A DNA stretch of 64,000 bases from Isoetes taiwanensis (taxonomy: Eukaryota; Streptophyta; Lycopodiopsida; Isoetales; Isoetaceae): assembly GCA_021234155.1 (NCBI GenBank), contig JAJEKV010000034.1, positions 5,930,028 through 5,994,027 on the forward strand, in the 5' to 3' direction. Below, one piece after another: positions 54,760-64,000 of the stretch. The position numbers and the translations under genes are program-made. The notes below the pieces were generated by a model, which ran no database searches, was not told the DNA's origin, and saw only the letters and a program-made list of their open reading frames with translations. Each line of letters begins with the position of its first letter. Position 1 is the first letter of the stretch.

Positions 54760-56260
54760 ATCTTCATACTCTTTGCATGTATTTCAAACATTACCTTGCA
54801 AGGGTGAAAGGGTATGATGATTAAAAAAGGCTGCTCAGCTTCTGTGGCATCCCAAAACAAAGTTATTATGGATCTAAGACTGATTCATTGCCATTTTCTT
54901 CATAAATAAGGTGTTTTAACATTGGCATCTTTTAAATCCTTAGAGTACCTTAGAATTTCCTACTTTGTTTCTCAATTTTACTTCCTATGAGTACAAGCAA
55001 ACATGAGCTTTGAAGGTTCTGATGAATCTCCACATGATGTAAACTTGTCTCTGGACCTTAAGCATGAAGCATGTATTTAACCAAGAATTGCATACCATCT
55101 TCTCCAAGAGTGTGAAGAAACAAAAGAGCCAGAACATGGCAGCTACGCTTACAGCTATTTTGAAGATGATCATTTAAATGAGGTACTTGGAGCTTTTGCA
55201 AGAAATTAGAATGCAATTATATCAAGCAATGAATTCACCTACCTCATAGTTCCGCAAGCTTATACAATCATGGGAGACTTGGTAGGGGTCGAAGGTACAT
55301 GCTTGCTTGTGTTCAAGGAGGGTTCACATTTGTATTTCGTATAATACATGTGCATGGGCAGAGAAGGGATTTTTTTTTTAATTTTGAAGTACGTATACTT
55401 AAGGTAGCTCTTACGTTTTAGCGCCCGAGGTGTATGTGTTTCACGGTTTTGGCAGGGGTTTCTTTGCAAGGCACAGGAGTTAGAATTATGTTTGAGGGGT
55501 AGAGTTTGGTTGCTGCCTGCCTGAGATACGTTTGAGGGTCGTTGGAGTTTTGGAGGTGAGTTTTGGACTTGGTTTTGGAGGTGAGTTTTTCTTTGTTTTT
55601 GTTGTACACTCCAAAACTCTTAGTTACAAGCAAGACTTCTCACGTTTCTTCTGCTCTATAAGCAAAGCAAATCGAAAAGACACTTTGAAGTTATTTGTTG
55701 TGTGTAAAAATTATTTTGTAAGCTTGTTCTTTTTTTGTTACTCCAAAGTATTGCAACTAATAAGCATGACTGCTTTCAGAATATCCCATTCAATGATAAG
55801 CTAATAATGATTCCCAGTTTGCAACGTGGAGGCTCTCCCCATGGACTAGAAACTCCATAACCAGTCGGATCTTGCTTGATTCCTTGAAGTCTGATCATTA
55901 TTTTTGACCCTTCTTTGGGCTCTGCCGATTCTCAACTGTGCAAATGGAATACAAGATACAACACATACTGTTCCACAGAGGGTTCAAGCTACAACAACTA
56001 GACTAATATCACTCTAGTTAATCAAGGCATCAAATAGTTGCTTAATGGCTGGTCAATACGGAAAGTTTTCATGGTTCACATGGGCCATAGACATATCCTT
56101 TTCCTAAGTTAGTTTCTTTTAACATAGCTTGCATTCCAAAATACCTTGCAACTGTTCTTTGACTTGCATGCCTTAGTGCTTGGCAATTGTGATTTACAAA
56201 TTGTAGAAGTGTGGGGTTGAATTTTTTGTTTTCGTTTCCCTCATTTCGTTTTCATTCTAG
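54760..56260. other. Mostly non-coding; one coding-like piece near 55000-55200
   Basis: The plus strand near 55080-55210 reads IAYHLLQECEETKEPEHGSY, then FEDDHLNEVLGAF, which looks like decayed protein-coding sequence with one stop upstream. I cannot name it. It may be another captured piece. The rest shows nothing. Confidence 0.35.
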
Positions 56261-56875
56261 GTTGGTCCGAACAATGCTAAGTTTGCTCTTACACTTGTTG
56301 CTTATGATGGAGAACTTCAGGTTAGTTAACTACTTGCTCTTGTCAGTTGTCAATTCTTTCCATAACATGCATGGCAGAAGGTAATGTTAAAGTACTAACA
56401 CATTTTTGGTACTCATGTTTTAGGCAGCCATGGAGTTTGTTTTTGGTGAAATTTTCATTTGTAAAAATATAGATGTAGTAAAAGAGGTTATCTTGGCTGA
56501 ACCTTTTTCCTCTATCCCTCAATTAGTCCATGGAGTCTTAACATGCTGGTATTGAATGTTGTTACATGCAGGTGGCTTTCAACAAGGATACAAGAACAAC
56601 TTCTGTTACCCTAGATGGTGACTTTTTTCAGCCAAGTGGCCTTTTAACGGGGGGTTCTCGCTGGGGAGCTACTTAAGCAATTGCATGCTTTTGCTGAAGC
56701 AGAGGCAGAATTATATCTTCATCAACAGAAGCTGGCACACATTGAGTCTAAGGTAATTTAAGTGCATTAGAATCATTATAGCGAAAGTCTTCACACAAGA
56801 AGAAAATATTGATAAGGAGATTTCTGCAGATTGTCGGGTACCCTTGCAGAAGAAGTTTCACCATCTGACTGTTTG
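56261..56875 (+). pseudogene. SMC2: SMC2 (condensin) gene fragment
   Basis: SMC2 is the condensin ATPase that compacts chromosomes. Three exons with GT-AG borders are seen: 56261-56320 (VGPNNAKFALTLVAYDGELQ), 56424-56486 (AAMEFVFGEIFICKNIDVVK) and 56572-56752 (VAFNKDTRTTSVTLDGDFFQ, then PSGLLTGGSR). They match the SMC2 hinge. A frameshift after GGSR moves the continuation (ELLKQLHAFAEAEAELYLHQ) to another frame. A fourth remnant near 56840 reads PLQKKFHHL, also family-like but frame-broken. Head domains are absent. The satellite begins 60 bp later. Retained introns show copying at the DNA level. Confidence 0.88.
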
Positions 56876-56889
56876 TAGAAATATAAAGG

Positions 56890-56907
56890 GGAGAGAGAGA
56901 GAGAGAT
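56890..56907. repeat. (ga)n microsatellite
   Basis: Eight or so ga units between the SMC2 remnant and the satellite. Confidence 0.9.
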
Positions 56908-56936
56908 GTGGTTGATCGTGGAATTGACATCTAACT

Positions 56937-59050
56937 AAACGAGGTGCACCCTGGACTACCACAGTCGTCGGATCTGTCAATCCTACGGCCCAGACTGTAT
57001 GTTGGAGCCTCTGGACACCTCTCGTAACGATTATGCTCAATTATGATTGGGGACGCCTATGATTTTAAGATGTCGAATACGAGTTTGCCTAAGGTTTTGA
57101 TGGTATATCGTGCCTCTATACGGTTTCATTTAAGCTTTTAGAATATGAAATACGGGGATTCGAACCTCTACTAAAATAACTCAATGTCCTAATAAGACTA
57201 CTTTAACCAATCTAACTAGTGAGCTAATGTGACTATTTTTTATCTTAAATCTATGTTTTTTTTTTACAATAACCCATTGAATTGTTTTAGGGATATGGTC
57301 TATGGTTTCAAGAATTATATCTATATCAAATCCCCCTGGAACCCCCTGTTATTTTGCTACATATTCTAAACGAGGTGCACCCTGGACTACCAGTCGTCGC
57401 CGGATCATCAATCCCACGCCCGCATCAGTATGTTGGAGCCTCTAGACACCTCTCGTAACGATTATGCTCAATTATGATTGGGGACGCCTATGATTTTAAG
57501 ATGTCGAATTTTTGATGGTATATCGTGCCTCTATACGGTTTCATTTAAGCTTTTAGAATATGAAATACGGGGATTCGAACCTCTACTAAAATAACTCAAT
57601 GTCCTAATAAGACTACTTTAACCAATCTAACTAGTGAGCTAATGTGACTATTTTTTATCTTAAATCTATGTTTTTTTTTTTACAATAACCCATTGAATTG
57701 TTTTAGGGATATGGTCTATGGTTTCAAGAATTATATCTATATCAAATCCCCTCGAACCCCTGTTATTTTGCTACATATTCTAAACGAGGTGCACCCCGGA
57801 CTACCGATTCGTGCCGGATCTGTCAATCCTACGGCCCAGACTGTATGTTGGAGCCTCTAGACACCTCTCGTAACGATTATGCTCAATTATGATTGGGGAC
57901 GCCTATGATTTTAAGATGTCGAATTTTTGATGGTATATCGTGCCTCTATACGGTTTCATTTAAGCTTTTAGAATATGAAATACTGGGATTCAACCTCTAC
58001 TAAAATAACTCAATGTCCTAATAAGACTACTTTAACCAATCTAACTAGTGAGCTAATGTGACTATTTTTTATCTTAAATCTATGTTTTTTTTTTTACAAT
58101 AACCCATTGAATTGTTTTAGGGATATGGTCTATGGTTTCAAGAATTATATCTATATCAAATCCCCCTGGAACCCCCTGTTATTTTGCTACATATTCTAAA
58201 CGAGGTGCACCCTGGACTACCACGGCCGCTTCGGATGGCCAATCCCACGCCCGGGATCGTATGTTGGAGCCTCTAGACACCTCTCAGAACGATTATGCTC
58301 AATTATGATTGGGGACGCCTTATGATTTTAAGATGTCGAATTTTTGATGGTATATCGCGGCCTCTATATCACGGTTTCATTTAAGCTTTTAGAATATGAA
58401 ATACGGGGATTCGAACCTCTACTAAAATAACTCAATGTCCTAATAAGACTACTTTAACCAATCTAACTAGTGAGCTAATGTGACTATTTTTTATCTTAAA
58501 TCTATGTTTTTTTTTTTACAATAACCCATTGAATTGTTTTAGGGATATGGTCTATGGTTTCAAGAATTATATCTATATCAAATCCCCCTGGAACCCCCTG
58601 TTATTTTGCTACATATTCTAAACGAGGTGCACCCTGGACTACCACAGTCGTCGGATCTGTCAATCCTACGGCCCAGACTGTATGTTGGAGCCTCTGGACA
58701 CCTCTCGTAACGATTATGCTCAATTATGATTGGGGACGCCTATGATTTTAAGATGTCGAATACGAGTTTGCCTAAGGTTTTGATGGTATATCGTGCCTCT
58801 ATACGGTTTCATTTAAGCTTTTAGAATATGAAATACGGGGATTCGAACCTCTACTAAAATAACTCAATGTCCTAATAAGACTACTTTAACCAATCTAACT
58901 AGTGAGCTAATGTGACTATTTTTTATCTTAAATCTATGTTTTTTTTTTTACAATAACCCATTGAATTGTTTTAGGGATATGGTCTATGGTTTCAAGAATT
59001 ATATCTATATCAAATCCCCCTGGAACCCCCTGTTATTTTGCTACATATTT
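56937..59050. repeat. Five-unit satellite, 414-431 bp unit, with tRNA-like boxes
   Basis: Units start at 56937, 57368, 57782, 58198 and 58620, each opening aaacgaggtgcaccc and ending ttattttgctacatatt. Units 1 and 5 share an extra acgagtttgcctaagg that units 2-4 lack, giving an A-B-B-B-A order. A GC-rich window of about 40 bp after ggactacc varies between units while the rest is nearly identical. On the minus strand each unit holds tagctcactag, then about 49 bases, then ggttcgaatcc, close to Pol III A and B box consensus. The last unit runs straight into the helicase fragment's intron end. Confidence 0.95.
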
Positions 59051-59065
59051 GAAGTATGTTTGCAG

Positions 59066-59246
59066 GATGTGGCACATGTTGTCACCTTTGATATGCCTAA
59101 CAACATAGTAATGTACACTCATCAGATACGGTTTTTTGTAATACAATTGTGATTGGACCACTACATTGCTTTGATGGTGCTGGGAAGATGGTGCAGCTAC
59201 AATGTTTCTTACTCTTTATGACACGGAGGATACAGTTATTATTAAA
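59066..59246 (+). pseudogene. DEAD-box RNA helicase fragment (RH21/Prp28-like)
   Basis: After an acceptor (tgtttgcag) the frame reads DVAHVVTFDMPNNIVMYTHQ then IR, the end of helicase motif V and motif VI (usually HRIGRTGRAG, here broken). A shifted frame at 59184-59246 gives EDGAATMFLTLYDTEDTVI, matching the next block. Prp28-class splicing helicases carry a very similar string (DMPGNIEMYTHRIGRTG). Catalytic motifs I-III are absent. It is a piece of the gene end only, with a degraded centre. Confidence 0.75.
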
Positions 59247-59589
59247 GTATTGCATTTCACCTAAAACTTCCACTTATTTTATATGCAAGATCAATTGAGG
59301 AGATTTGCATCAGTGACTAGGGCCACATTAAGAAAGGCATGGAGCAGGAATGTCACACACATTATTGCTTGAATAGACCAAAATAGGTCTGTCGGAAGAA
59401 CATTCAAATTTTTGATGAACATTGTTACTAAAAACTGATTGTAAGCATAAAAATATAAATTTGCAAGCTTCTCCTCGACTATTATTTACTAGTCTCTGAC
59501 ATTTTGTATACCAAACAAAAAATTCACGCGTGCCTTACTAGTGGGAGTTATGTCCATGAAGAGCAATTTTAACTGAGCAATGATATACA

Positions 59590-60016
59590 TGCAGTTGTAA
59601 GAGGACCAAAAAAGGGAAGGGCACTAGCTGCATCTAAGGTAAGACATGACTTTATCTTGTGTCTATATTACGCAACAAGACATCCATAGTTTAATCATCA
59701 TTCAATGCCATTGTGGATGCAGGACCAAAGCTATTGATAGATTCAGCTTCTACTTTGTTGGTTCTTTTGACATAGGTAAGCCAGATATGCAAGCTTTAGT
59801 TGGAGGAGGAGGGGGAAGTATTTTGCACAGATAACCAATTTTAACTACGGAGAAATGTAAGTGTTTAGTGGTATATAATGAAGATGGCAGGAAGAGTGCC
59901 GAGATTGAATCAAAAGCAATTGCACATGCAGCAGGAGCAACTTTTGTCCCCCCATAGTTAGCGCTTGGATTCTTTAGTTGCTTGTACATTACAACACATG
60001 CCAAGCTAACCTTTGA
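59590..60016 (+). pseudogene. BRCT-domain protein fragment (BRCA1/BARD1-like C-terminus)
   Basis: BRCT domains bind phosphopeptides in DNA-damage signalling. A small exon (59592-59638, GPKKGRALAASK) ends at gtaaga. The next begins after tgcag at 59722 and gives DRFSFYFVGSFDIGKPDMQA, then GGSILHR and a stop (TAA near 59831), then CLVVYNEDGRKSAEIESKAI, then AHAAGATFVP. A shifted frame gives LDSLVACTLQHMPS and a stop at about 60005, as at the end of plant BRCA1/BARD1-type proteins. At least one stop and one frameshift kill it. It shares strand with the SMC2 and helicase fragments. Confidence 0.7.
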
Positions 60017-60241
60017 GAGAGTTGATGGCTGCATATTGTAAATTTTGTGTAAATTTTAATAGTGGTTTTTCTTGGCTTAAATTCTTTTCATACTGAAATA
60101 CTCGAAAAGCCAACTTCATTCCATGATCAGTATGTAGATATGAATGCAACCATGTCTTAAAATTGTGCATACGTGTTTGACATATCGATCGGAAGGGCAT
60201 CTTTGTTTTGTTCTGTTCCTAGCTTGGAGGTAAATGTAAGG

Positions 60242-60366
60242 TAAAGGGTAGGTTAGATGAATAATAAGGAAGGAAGGAAGGAAGGAAGGAAGGAAGGAAG
60301 TATATTTTAATGTCCACGGAGGCCAACTGGCCTATGAGAAGCTAAAGGGTAGGTTAGATGAATAAT
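60242..60366 (-). mobile_element. 77-bp LINE 3'-end insertion with 24-bp target duplication
   Basis: The insert 60266-60342 is, on the minus strand, the microsatellite-tailed LINE 3' end (aggccagttggcct, then ccgtggacattaaaata) followed by about nine cttc units. It is flanked by perfect 24-bp direct repeats, 60242-60265 and 60343-60366 (taaagggtaggttagat, then gaataat). So only the last 42 bp of the LINE plus tail were copied. The perfect duplication implies a recent event. Confidence 0.92.
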
Positions 60367-60369
60367 CTA

Positions 60370-60954
60370 CTCAACGTAAAATTGTGGTTAAGGATAGGGT
60401 AAATTAGGATTAGAATCGGTGTAAAAATAAGGAATAGGATATTGTGCTTCGACATCACAAGATTGTATACATAGGGATTTCTATGGAGGGCAAGCTATAT
60501 ACAGAGTGGTTTCTCCAGACCCAAGGAACACACATGCCATATGTCCCTTCTATAGAGGTGAACCCCCTGGGTTTGTGTTTTGCAGTAACCTAGGCACCAT
60601 TTTGAAAAACTGCTCTTATATATAAAAAAAAGTGCAGACATACGATGAACCTCTTCAATAGAATGTAGAATCATGATGTGATATCATGCAACTTGGCACT
60701 TGCTATATCATGATGTGATATTGTGATGTGATGTACAGAATAGCTTTAACAATGAAGCTCTGCAATTGTTTCGAAACCTGAATTTGAAAGGTATCATATA
60801 AAATAATGTATTCAGATTTTAAGAGTTCATGTTGGAATAAGAGCAGGGACATTGTTAGCAATACCATTGTTTTTCTGAAGTCGGGCAAGGTAATTAGATA
60901 GATGGCACAATTTACTGCACAATTAATGCTCCATGCATTCGCTTGATCTATTCT
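60370..60954. other. Intergenic, nothing recognised
   Basis: AT-rich with repeats of catgatgtgatat near 60673-60735. No gene. Confidence 0.4.
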
Positions 60955-62200
60955 AGATCTTTTGAATATGCACAGACATTAGCTTCTGCACTTGAAGGTA
61001 TTTTGGATTACCTAACCCTTCAAGAACGTAATGCTGCATTTGTGGATACTTTGCTTACTTCAACTGTCTCCTGCTTTCGTACACGCACTTCTATTGTAGG
61101 CTAGTAGGAAGTCCTTTTATAGAAACACATAGTTCTATGTAGACTGCGAGCAGCTTAAAAAACACTTGCAAATTATCATTGAGCCAGATACACTTCATAA
61201 TGCCATCAACAATTATAAGTCCGAACACAAGAAGGCACGCTTTGTTGCTGAGCATCAGAAGCAAATATTTGAATTGCTGCTACGTGAGCCTCAGACCTTC
61301 TGGTGCAAAATATATTATATCGACCACATCCTACCCTTGGACATATTCCTATGCAGCAATGGGATGAGCGATTGGTCCAATTATATGATCATGCTGGGAT
61401 TTTTAATTCTGTGCCTCCTTTGATAGATAATATTCTTCAATTCATAGAGGAGGAAGTCAAAGAAGGTCTGCGCCGTCTATCCAATGGCAAGTCTCCTGAT
61501 CTTCAAGGTTTGCAAGCAGAATTGCTTAAATGGAGGGGTCAGCTATTGCTTCCAATCATTACTGCTCTTTTAAATCAAGTTTTGCAAGAAGGATTGCTAG
61601 AAATTTGGTCTATCAGTAAAGTCGTATCGATTCACAAAGCAGGTAATAAGAATAACCCTTCGAATTATCACATGATCATCGTCAGTTCTATATTTTGCAA
61701 GCTCCTAGCCAGTATTACTGAGAAGCAGTTGACATCATGGGCAGGACATACTGGTGTACATGTTGTAAGATAGGCAGGCTTTCATCCAGGCCATTCTACA
61801 ATAGAGCATATTTTCATATTGTGCATGCTCATTTAACATAGTCGAAGCTTGAAACAAGACCTCTATATATGCTTTGTAGACTTTACTTCTGCCTTTGATA
61901 CAATACCTTGCAAGCTTCTTTGGCAGCACTTGCAAGCACCTGGGATTCCGCGATACTTTCAAAATGCAGTTTATCAGCTCTATGAAAGGGTTTTTGCTAA
62001 GTTTCCAGTTTCGGGTACCCAAATCAACAGCAATATTGGAGTACGTCGGGGTTGCCCTCTATCTCCTACACTCTTTGGCTTGTACATTGATCAATTGGAA
62101 GAATGGCTTGATCCACAGCATGGTGGAAGAGGCCCACATTTATGGTAGTTCAATCTTCTCGGCATACTGCTGCTGGCTGGAGAGAGCACTCTATGCAATA
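60955..62200 (+). mobile_element. LINE fragment, microsatellite-tailed family
   Basis: Frames collectively cover the end of the endonuclease-RT linker to the middle of the RT: IPMQQWDERLVQLYDHAG, EEEVKEGLRRLSNGKS, then SKVVSIHKAGNKNNPSNYHM, then DLYICFVDFTSAFDTIPCKL (first catalytic Asp), then IGVRRGCPLSPTLFGLYIDQ. It breaks off just before the YADD box (a degraded LLAGEST follows) and runs into aataaaaccaacc. Same order as 39.4-40.1 kb at lower identity. A stop at about 61771 and several frame changes make it dead. Confidence 0.88.
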
Positions 62201-62246
62201 AAACCAACCAACCAACCAACCAGTCTACCAACCTACCAACCAACCA
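62197..62246. repeat. (ccaa)n microsatellite tail
   Basis: About ten imperfect ccaa units directly after the LINE fragment, preceded by aataaa. Confidence 0.85.
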
Positions 62247-62249
62247 ATT

Positions 62250-63330
62250 TTAGGGGCATTTGGTAAATTTTTCAAAATGTAGAACATTTTGATAATTTTT
62301 TCTAGATTTTATTTTCTATTTTATGAAATACCATAGATTATATTTTGCATATGAAGCATGCAGCCAAAGACATTGGCTTTGGAAGCATACATTATCTCTG
62401 ATATATGCCATGTAAGCAATTTTTGGCTAATCCATGGAGCTCTATTATAAAAAAACAACGAACAAAAAAAGTAAATGGTAGCTTGCAAAGGGCTCTAAGA
62501 TATTACTGGATTTAATTGATGTTGATTCTTGCTATTCCAGATGCAGTAGGCACCTTGGTTTGAAGTAATAGTTTGTGCATCCATTACAATATAAACAATG
62601 AACATATCAAATGTGGAAATTAATATTCTACGCTAAAAAAGTGCGAAACATCATTTTTTTTATTGAAAGACATCAATCTATTCACCATCACATCATGAGT
62701 ATAATGGCTACATCACATTCTACTTATCACACTGACGCCAATCCACTACCTAGCTGTAATATCTTATCTTAGAAGCTGCTTTATATGTGATTATCTAGTA
62801 TATATGGCATGTTTAAGGTCTCTACAACAGGACTGATTGGTCATATTTGAATATGTGACCTCGAGGCACTGGATTTTAAGGTCCCCATTACTAGATCGAC
62901 ATTGGCCATGCTTAATGCGACACGTCATCATTTCTGGAGCCGAGGAAACTTCCCAAGGTTTCTCCCTGAAATGAAGAAATCAGCCATGAGAAATGAAGAA
63001 ATATGCCCAAAATAAGAAGAATTTCACCTTCTCTTTAATGCGGCCACCAATATAGAATTGTTACTAGGGAAACAAAGGCATTTTCAATCAAGAAAAATCC
63101 TCATTTAAAAAAAAAAAATACACGTGGCAGAGGAACGCCACAAATATGATTGTTGTTCTGGACTCTTGAGTTTTTTGTCGTGTCACCAAACCCAGACGCT
63201 AACTAGAAAATCATATTTAGTACTTTTCTTGCCTGGCAAGTTGAGATAATCGCCCAATAGAGATATGCAAAGTTGTTTACATGGCATTCTCTAGGTGTGA
63301 TTGCCCTTTCAAGTTTATAAGAAAGATGAG
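62250..63330. other. Intergenic, nothing recognised
   Basis: AT-rich, with an A10 run near 63109. No gene or repeat beyond simple runs. Confidence 0.4.
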
Positions 63331-63332
63331 AG

Positions 63333-63452
63333 GGATAACACCTTGGAACGAGGGTGCTTATGGACTATTATAACAATCTCGGGCTTCAATCGAGCGTGGA
63401 CCCAAGATTGTTATAGTAGAACATAAGCACCCTAGTTCTAGGGTGTTATCCG
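63333..63452. repeat. Inverted repeat, about 47-bp arms
   Basis: Arms 63333-63379 and 63405-63452 pair as ggataacacc with ggtgttatcc, then gggtgcttatg with cataagcaccc, then ctattataacaatct with its complement, with a few mismatches and a 25-base loop. It is probably a small MITE. No clear target duplication. Confidence 0.75.
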
Positions 63453-63708
63453 CCGTAACAAACGGGATCCAAGAGCTTTATGGTAGTTCTCTAGTGGTTT
63501 CCATAACAAGCTAGGTGTTTATGGTGATTTGGCATAACGAACTAGGTGTATATGCGCCTTTAATGGTGTTACTGGTGGGCAATACCATTGCAACCAACGA
63601 CTAAGATTTGATCTCAGCAAAACTTGAGGGCAAATTGAACTTACATCATTTTTGAATTTATTTATATTGCCAGAGCTACTATTTTCCACGCTGAATAACA
63701 AGGATAAG

Positions 63709-63945
63709 ATGCTAGACCTACCGAATTTGGTCGCCCGCAAAAGAGACGGGTTTATGTACCCGTTTAGTACCCAGCGTGAGTACGACCTTTATCACCAGGT
63801 CGAGTTACCCTGGCAACACGAAGTCATTGTTGATATTAATAGTGGCATCCCTCTGAGCCCAGGACCCGAGGGTGACAGAGCACCAAACATTGATCCCCTG
63901 CAACCAGATGGTTATGAAGAGTACGAAGTGCAACCAAATGGTTGA
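63709..63945 (+). CDS. Open frame, unrecognised, coding-like
   Basis: From an ATG at 63709 the frame runs 78 codons (MLDLPNLVARKRDGFMYPFS, then REYDLYHQVELPWQHEVIVD, then an acidic Pro-rich tail). Base use is richer in GC than nearby sequence and looks coding. No domain I can name. It may be an exon of a gene continuing past the window or a transposon piece. Confidence 0.35.
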   Translation: MLDLPNLVARKRDGFMYPFSTQREYDLYHQVELPWQHEVIVDINSGIPLSPGPEGDRAPNIDPLQPDGYEEYEVQPNG

Positions 63946-64000
63946 TGATCCCGTGCTGCAACTAGGCGATCTTTCTTGGATGGTAAACAATCCCGATCTT

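Noticed and set aside
57137-57245. A true tRNA gene
   Set aside because: The A and B boxes are recognisable, but the arms do not fold into a cloverleaf and no anticodon stem is seen.
56937-59050. CRISPR-like regular repeats
   Set aside because: Units exceed 400 bp and are contiguous, without spacers, in plant DNA. It is a satellite.
60261-60300. Independent (aagg)n microsatellite
   Set aside because: The perfect flanking 24-bp repeats and adjoining LINE end show it is the tail of a LINE insertion.

Overview
This window looks like nuclear DNA of a land plant. It has an intron-containing gene for a photosystem I antenna protein (Lhca4), decayed plant-type PPR genes, and several classes of plant transposable element. 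The PPR remnants, a non-L1 LINE family ending in microsatellite tails and the very high repeat load fit a fern or another seed-free vascular plant best. That placement is inference. Only one gene, Lhca4 at 12928-14215, looks intact; nearly everything else is mobile or broken.

Layout. 0-12.5 kb: minisatellites, a MITE with a related empty site 5 kb away, two PPR pseudogenes, a LINE 3' end, captured-looking gene fragments, a long inverted-repeat element and a decayed Helitron Rep region. 12.5-14.2 kb: Lhca4 with two introns and a small upstream inverted repeat. 14.2-17.3 kb: L1 debris. 17.3-36.0 kb: a tandem array of a RING-finger/coiled-coil gene-like unit on the minus strand. Its leftmost unit has been split by a hAT element (17980-19401, 8-bp duplication) and then, 20 bp away, by a Ty1/copia element (19422-30096, 5-bp duplication). 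The copia element is itself split by a minus-strand L1 (about 21222-25795). 37.4-41.5 kb: two hAT-related non-autonomous units, then a nearly full-length but decayed LINE of the microsatellite-tailed family.

43.5-54.4 kb: a young minus-strand Ty3/gypsy element with 2.46-kb LTRs and a 5-bp duplication. It carries a second RNase H domain upstream of the reverse transcriptase. That domain keeps its D-E-D-D residues, while the usual RT-linked RNase H seems to have lost all four. One frame change at an A8 run (a plausible -1 slip site) and one amber codon interrupt it. 54.5-60.4 kb: a long pentanucleotide repeat, then fragments of three unrelated genes on one strand (SMC2 condensin, a DEAD-box helicase, a BRCT protein) with splice junctions kept. 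A five-unit, roughly 420-bp satellite lies between the first two and carries tRNA-like A and B boxes. 60.2-62.2 kb: a 77-bp LINE insertion with a perfect 24-bp duplication, and another LINE fragment. The last 1.7 kb holds an inverted repeat and one unrecognised open frame.

The genes do not form an operon or pathway. The window is best read as one housekeeping photosynthesis gene beside layered transposon insertions. The most unusual points are the gypsy RNase H arrangement, the LINE family with a covarying 3' hairpin and interchangeable tails, and the mosaic of captured gene fragments.
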